NCBI GenBank assembly: GCA_910586225.1
Contig: CAJUIL010000005.1
Coordinates: forward strand, 1-64,000
Direction of reading: 5' to 3'
Origin: an uncultured Eubacterium sp.
GTDB taxonomy: Bacteria > Bacillota > Clostridia > Lachnospirales > Lachnospiraceae
DNA: 64,000 nucleotides
The notes beneath the pieces are model-generated. The model did not search any database and was not told where the DNA came from. It was given only the letters and a program-made list of their open reading frames with translations. The translations under genes were made by a program, and so were the position numbers. Positions 60,887 to 64,000 of this stretch are shown piece by piece; position 1 is the first letter of the stretch, and each line of letters opens with the position of its first letter.

Positions 60887-62194
60887 TTATCCTTGATACA
60901 GATTTCGCTGGTCGATGACACGGACAGCTTTTCCTTCGCTGCGTGTGATGGTTTTTGGATTGACCAGCTTTACTTTTACATAAATACCAAGCATTGCTTT
61001 TAATGCGCCTATCAGCTTCTTTTCACGTTCTGCAACAACACCCGCATTATCAGAGAACATTTCCGGTGTCATTTCAACCTGCACTTCTATGGTGTCGCTG
61101 TTATTCTTCCGGCCGACGAGGATCTGGTAATTTGCCGGATAGCCCTGGTTGAGCAGCACGGTTTCGATCTGGGACGGGAATACGTTGACGCCCTTGACGA
61201 TCAGCATATCGTCGCTGCGTCCTAACGGCTTGGTCATTTTTACGTGTGTACGTCCGCAGGAGCATTTCTTATGGCTGAGAATGCAGATATCGCGTGTGCG
61301 GTAGCGCAGCAGCGGAAATGCTTCTTTGGTAATGCTTGTAAATACAAGCTCGCCTTTTTCACCATCCGGAAGAACTTCCCCGGTCTGCGGGTTAATAACT
61401 TCTGCGATAAAATGGTCTTCGTTGATGTGCATTCCAGTCTGCTCCGAGCATTCAAACGAAACGCCAGGCCCGGATATTTCTGTCAGCCCATAAATATCAA
61501 ACGCCTGGATGCCAAGCTTTTGTTCAATGTCACGGCGCATTCCCTCAGTCCACGCTTCGGCGCCGAAAATACCTGCCTTTAGCTTAAGCTGGTCCTGCAG
61601 ACCACGTTCCCAGATGGATTCGGCCAGATAAGCGGCATAAGACGGTGTACAACATAAGATCGTAGAGCCAAGGTCGCACATAAACTGGATCTGGCGGTCG
61701 GTATTGCCGGACGACATTGGCAAGGTCAGCGAGCCGATCTTATGTGAGCCGCCGTTTAAGCCCGGCCCTCCGGTAAACAGGCCATAACCGTAGCAGACAT
61801 GAACGACGTCTTCGTTGGTACCGCCGGCTGCCGCGATCGCTCTGGCACAGCAGTCCTCCCAAAGATCGAGGTCGTGCTGCGTGTAAAATGCCACGACGCG
61901 CCGTCCTGTTGTGCCGCTCGTAGACTGGATGCGCACACATTCCGATAACGGCGCTGCCAACAAACCGTACGGATAAGCGTCACGCAAGTCGTCCTTTGTT
62001 AAAAACGGAAGCTTATGTAAGTCGTCCACGGAGCGGATATCATCCGGAAGGATACCTGCCTGGTCCATTTTTTTTCTATAAAAGGCTACATTTTCATAAA
62101 CCCGTTTCACTGTTTTTGCCAGTCTTTCGTCCTGCCAGGCGCGTATCTGGTCGCGGGAGGCGCATTCGATTTCTGGCTGGTAGTAGTGTTCCAT
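60887..62194 (-). CDS. paaK: phenylacetate-CoA ligase
   Basis: The 435-residue AMP-forming ligase has the adenylate motif IQSTSGTTGRRVVAFYT, then DIYGLTEISGPGVSFEC, RTRDICILSHKKCSCGRTHV and the C-terminal DDMLIVKGVNVFPSQIE and VNPKTITRSEGKAVRVIDQR. It makes aryl-acetyl-CoA thioesters; in gut anaerobes this class works on aryl acetates formed from aromatic amino acids. GAAAGGAAG precedes ATG 62194. The gene directly after it encodes the usual ACT partner. Confidence 0.93.
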   Translation of the reverse strand: MEHYYQPEIECASRDQIRAWQDERLAKTVKRVYENVAFYRKKMDQAGILPDDIRSVDDLHKLPFLTKDDLRDAYPYGLLAAPLSECVRIQSTSGTTGRRVVAFYTQHDLDLWEDCCARAIAAAGGTNEDVVHVCYGYGLFTGGPGLNGGSHKIGSLTLPMSSGNTDRQIQFMCDLGSTILCCTPSYAAYLAESIWERGLQDQLKLKAGIFGAEAWTEGMRRDIEQKLGIQAFDIYGLTEISGPGVSFECSEQTGMHINEDHFIAEVINPQTGEVLPDGEKGELVFTSITKEAFPLLRYRTRDICILSHKKCSCGRTHVKMTKPLGRSDDMLIVKGVNVFPSQIETVLLNQGYPANYQILVGRKNNSDTIEVQVEMTPEMFSDNAGVVAEREKKLIGALKAMLGIYVKVKLVNPKTITRSEGKAVRVIDQRNLYQG

Positions 62195-62384
62195 GATTCA
62201 TCTTCCTTTCTGTTTGGTAAAGGTATTATAGCATATGTTTTTGTTGGTGTGCAAGGGGGATTTAACGCTTTAGTGTATGAAAATATAGAACGAAGGAATA
62301 GATATTCGAAGAGCAGATTGTTATAGAGTGTTAATGCTTAAAGCTATACGACAATTTTTATCGCTCGTGAGTATAAAATAATGG

Positions 62385-62413
62385 TTGTGCAATAAAAATA
62401 GTTGCATTATAAT
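62385..62413 (+). promoter_or_regulatory. promoter-like sequence in the IS remnant upstream of cbiK
   Basis: TTGTGC (62385-62390) and TATAAT (62408-62413) are 17 bases apart. It is just upstream of the transposase remnant and could transcribe cbiK through a 315-base leader. Confidence 0.35.
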
Positions 62414-62418
62414 ATTAA

Positions 62419-62690
62419 GAAATGCCAATAGGAAAACGGAAAGAGCATACATTTTGGACATACGGATATTTTGCGTGCAGCGCAGGGAATGTTTCAGAAG
62501 AAATGCTGAGAAAATACATAGAAAACCAAGGATAGATAAAAGGAAGTGCCAGTCATTGTTAAAAGCATATAAACTTTCGAGAAGTGAGAACCCGGAGCAT
62601 AAGGAAATTGAGATTGGGCGGTGGAAGTTGGACAATATTGGGCTGCCGGATTCTAAGCGGGAGGCTGGAAGCCATGTTTGTCATTGATTC
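62419..62690 (+). pseudogene. IS200/IS605 element remnant (tnpA tail, possible tnpB scraps)
   Basis: The reading frame 62422-62535 gives KRKEHTFWTYGYFACSAGN and VSEEMLRKYIENQG, a good match to the C-terminal end of Y1 transposase TnpA (the W..GYF...G.V....I..YI..Q pattern). A stop (TAA 62416-62418) cuts off the rest, so the catalytic part is lost. About 20 bases after the stop, LLKAYKL in another frame looks like the start of TnpB, and DSKREAGSHVCH near 62687 resembles a TnpB tail, with the body missing. The tnpA part is fairly sure; the tnpB part is tentative. No functional protein is expected. Confidence 0.6.
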
Positions 62691-62729
62691 AGAAGCGAAT
62701 AAGGACAGCTGAGAAAGGAAGCGGATATC

Positions 62730-63551
62730 TTGGAAAATAACCAAAAAATAACATCCACCCGCAGCGCTTTATTGCTCCTAAACATTGGAGCTGCCAAGAG
62801 CAAAGGCTGTCAGAGTGCAGCCAGCGCTCTTCGGGCGGCAGCTATCCAGCGCTTCCCGGATTGTGCGGTGGATAGTGTGTTTATGAGCAGGACGTCAGAA
62901 AAGCAGGCAGACCCGCTCAAAGCAGCGATTGACCAGGCCGCCGCAGATGGGATCCGCAGGCTGGTCGTTCAGCCTGCGTTTCTTACGCATGGTCAGGAAT
63001 ATAGGCGTCTGGAGGAAATGCTGCAGTATGTGCGGAAGCCATTTACAAAGCTAACGTTAGGGGAACCGCTGCTTACGTCGGATGCGGATCAAGAAACGGT
63101 CGCGGATGCGGTAATACAGGCTGTAGCTGCCTATGATACGCCGAAAACCGCAATCTGTCTGGTGGGGCATGGGTGTAAAGCTGGTACGAACGAGGAATAT
63201 AGCAAAATGCAGCGGCTTCTGGAAAAGAAAGGCCGCTGTAATTATTTTGTTGGGACGTTACGGGCAAGGCCTTCCTTGGAGGATGCAGTGCGTGTATGCA
63301 AGGCGCGGGGGTATGAGCGGGTGGTGCTGCGTCCCTTTATGATAGCGGCTGGAAACCATGTGTGCCGGGATATTGCGGGAGCTGGGGAAGGAACATGGAA
63401 GCGCGGCCTGGAGCAGGCGGGATATCCGGTTATTTGCATTAGGGAGGGGCTTTGTGAGATTGCGGCTGTGCGGGATCTGTTTATCGAACATATGTGGGCG
63501 GCAATGGACCAGCCGCCGGTTTTTGATGCATACGCGCAGATCAGTCGATAG
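62730..63551 (+). CDS. cbiK: sirohydrochlorin cobaltochelatase
   Basis: The 273-residue class II chelatase inserts cobalt into sirohydrochlorin (or a precorrin) in anaerobic cobalamin synthesis. It has the bilobal CbiK layout, LLLNIGAAKSKGC, VQPAFLTHGQEYRRLEEML, and the two metal-binding His: VGHGCKAGTNEEY and FMIAAGNHVCRDIAGAGE. TTG 62730 is the start (GAAAGGAAG 8 bases before it), since no ATG fits. No other cobalamin gene lies in the window and no B12 riboswitch was recognised upstream; the gene may also serve sirohem or nickel-chelation roles. It converges with the next gene; the two coding regions overlap by 11 bases. Confidence 0.9.
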   Translation: MENNQKITSTRSALLLLNIGAAKSKGCQSAASALRAAAIQRFPDCAVDSVFMSRTSEKQADPLKAAIDQAAADGIRRLVVQPAFLTHGQEYRRLEEMLQYVRKPFTKLTLGEPLLTSDADQETVADAVIQAVAAYDTPKTAICLVGHGCKAGTNEEYSKMQRLLEKKGRCNYFVGTLRARPSLEDAVRVCKARGYERVVLRPFMIAAGNHVCRDIAGAGEGTWKRGLEQAGYPVICIREGLCEIAAVRDLFIEHMWAAMDQPPVFDAYAQISR

Positions 63552-64000
63552 CGTTCACGCTGTATTTTTCAAATTGCTCTACTGCCATGCGGAGCTGTTC
63601 GTCGGAGACATCCATGTCCTTTTTTACAAAGACCTCCGCCCATTTTTTGTCAAGTCTTACGTTCACATCCGAAACACCGGAAACGGCTCTTAATGATCTT
63701 TGGATCTGTGCGGCGCAATGCTCGCAGACCATGCCGTCGATTTTTACGACCTTATAATCCAGACGTTCGATCTTGAAAATAACAGGACGGGTGCCGTCGT
63801 TGCAGCAGGCGATCATCATGCGCTCGTCGTTTGTCCAGCCGCGCATGATACTGCCGCCCTGCAGCGCCGTGTAAATATAACGGCTGATGCAGTCCCAGGC
63901 TTCACCGCATTGCGTACCGTTTCCTGCCAGCCAGAACGTATCCTCTCCGCTGTAGCGTTCAAAAATAAATTCGTCTCCAATCTCATAAAACGGGCAGACG
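63541..64000 (-). CDS. TIGR04076 family protein fused to a heavy-metal-associated (HMA) domain, N-terminus outside the window
   Basis: The reading frame is open from the window edge. The first part reads CPFYEIGDEFIFERYSGED, then GEAWDCISRYIYTALQGGS and WTNDERMMIACCNDGTRPV IFKIERL, which matches the TIGR04076 family (CPxxxGDEF, C.xAWDxIxPYIxxL.xG and an ending C.DGxRPV.F.I). The last 70 residues form an HMA domain: KVVKIDGMVCEHCAAQIQRS with CxxC, then VNVRLDKKWAEVFVKKD. The fusion suggests a metal-handling or redox role. An internal ATG at 63846 would give only the second part and is not the start. The coding region overlaps the end of cbiK by 11 bases. Confidence 0.75.
   Translation of the reverse strand, partial: VCPFYEIGDEFIFERYSGEDTFWLAGNGTQCGEAWDCISRYIYTALQGGSIMRGWTNDERMMIACCNDGTRPVIFKIERLDYKVVKIDGMVCEHCAAQIQRSLRAVSGVSDVNVRLDKKWAEVFVKKDMDVSDEQLRMAVEQFEKYSVNAID

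Noticed and set aside
62321..62635. Hydrophobic 104-codon minus-strand frame between paaK and cbiK
   Set aside because: It is antisense to the better-supported TnpA remnant and has no ribosome binding site or recognisable family.
62536..62729. Cobalamin riboswitch upstream of cbiK
   Set aside because: GAAGTGAGAACCCGGAGC vaguely resembles a conserved part, but the GCCACTG and B12-box segments are absent and the region is better explained as an IS remnant.

Overview
The window looks like a chromosomal segment of a gut-type Clostridia, most likely Lachnospiraceae. The reasons are strong AGGAGG ribosome binding sites, LacI- and AraC-controlled sugar ABC operons with one extracellular lipoprotein and two permeases, glycoside phosphorylases of families GH65 and GH112, an ECF-type vitamin transporter S component, and a phenylacetate-CoA ligase/ACT pair. 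The genus cannot be named from the sequence. No rRNA, tRNA, CRISPR array or prophage was seen. All functions are read from motifs and overall protein resemblance; no database search was run.

Layout: 1-6.6 kb holds glutamine-dependent biosynthesis genes (end of asnB, pyrG, carA, carB). 6.7-10.6 kb holds an ECF S component, an AraC regulator and a GH36 alpha-galactosidase. 10.7-13.4 kb holds a MoxR remnant, hflX and a frameshifted acetyltransferase gene. 13.4-20.4 kb is a surface-glycan operon: a sugar-1-phosphate transferase fused to an SDR epimerase, a membrane NDP-sugar 4,6-dehydratase, an ABC flippase, a GmhB-like phosphatase and a DAHP synthase. 20.5-26.4 kb is signalling: a large hybrid histidine kinase, a two-receiver protein with a dead first receiver, and an ECF sigma factor with a candidate anti-sigma gene. 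26.5-30.8 kb holds a truncated Rpn-type nuclease gene, an HTH membrane regulator, an HSP90-like gene broken by an internal deletion, and its intact helical partner gene.

30.9-34.2 kb is a thiazole/thiamin operon (thiS, thiG, thiH, thiE) behind a leader with a terminator-like hairpin, ending in a 53-residue membrane peptide. 34.5-42.0 kb is a complete LacI-regulated disaccharide phosphorolysis locus: regulator, binding protein, two permeases, GH65 phosphorylase and beta-phosphoglucomutase, with matching AAAACGTTTT operators. 42.1-47.5 kb has a GntR/YtrA-type ABC operon converging on a response regulator/ABC/kinase set of the peptide-antibiotic-sensing type. 47.7-57.0 kb is a lacto-N-biose/galacto-N-biose locus (N-acetylhexosamine kinase, GH112 phosphorylase, ABC importer, AraC regulator) preceded by an unusual P-loop kinase/ParB-like fusion. 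57-64 kb has a MATE transporter, an AAA/PD-(D/E)XK-type protein, an ACT protein with phenylacetate-CoA ligase, an IS200/IS605 remnant, an orphan cobaltochelatase cbiK and the C-terminal part of a TIGR04076-HMA fusion.

The most interesting points are the structured RNA elements between binding-protein and permease genes in both sugar operons, the AraC-type direct repeats before the GH112-linked importer, several domain fusions, the thiS leader, and the broken HSP90-like gene beside a conserved-looking partner.
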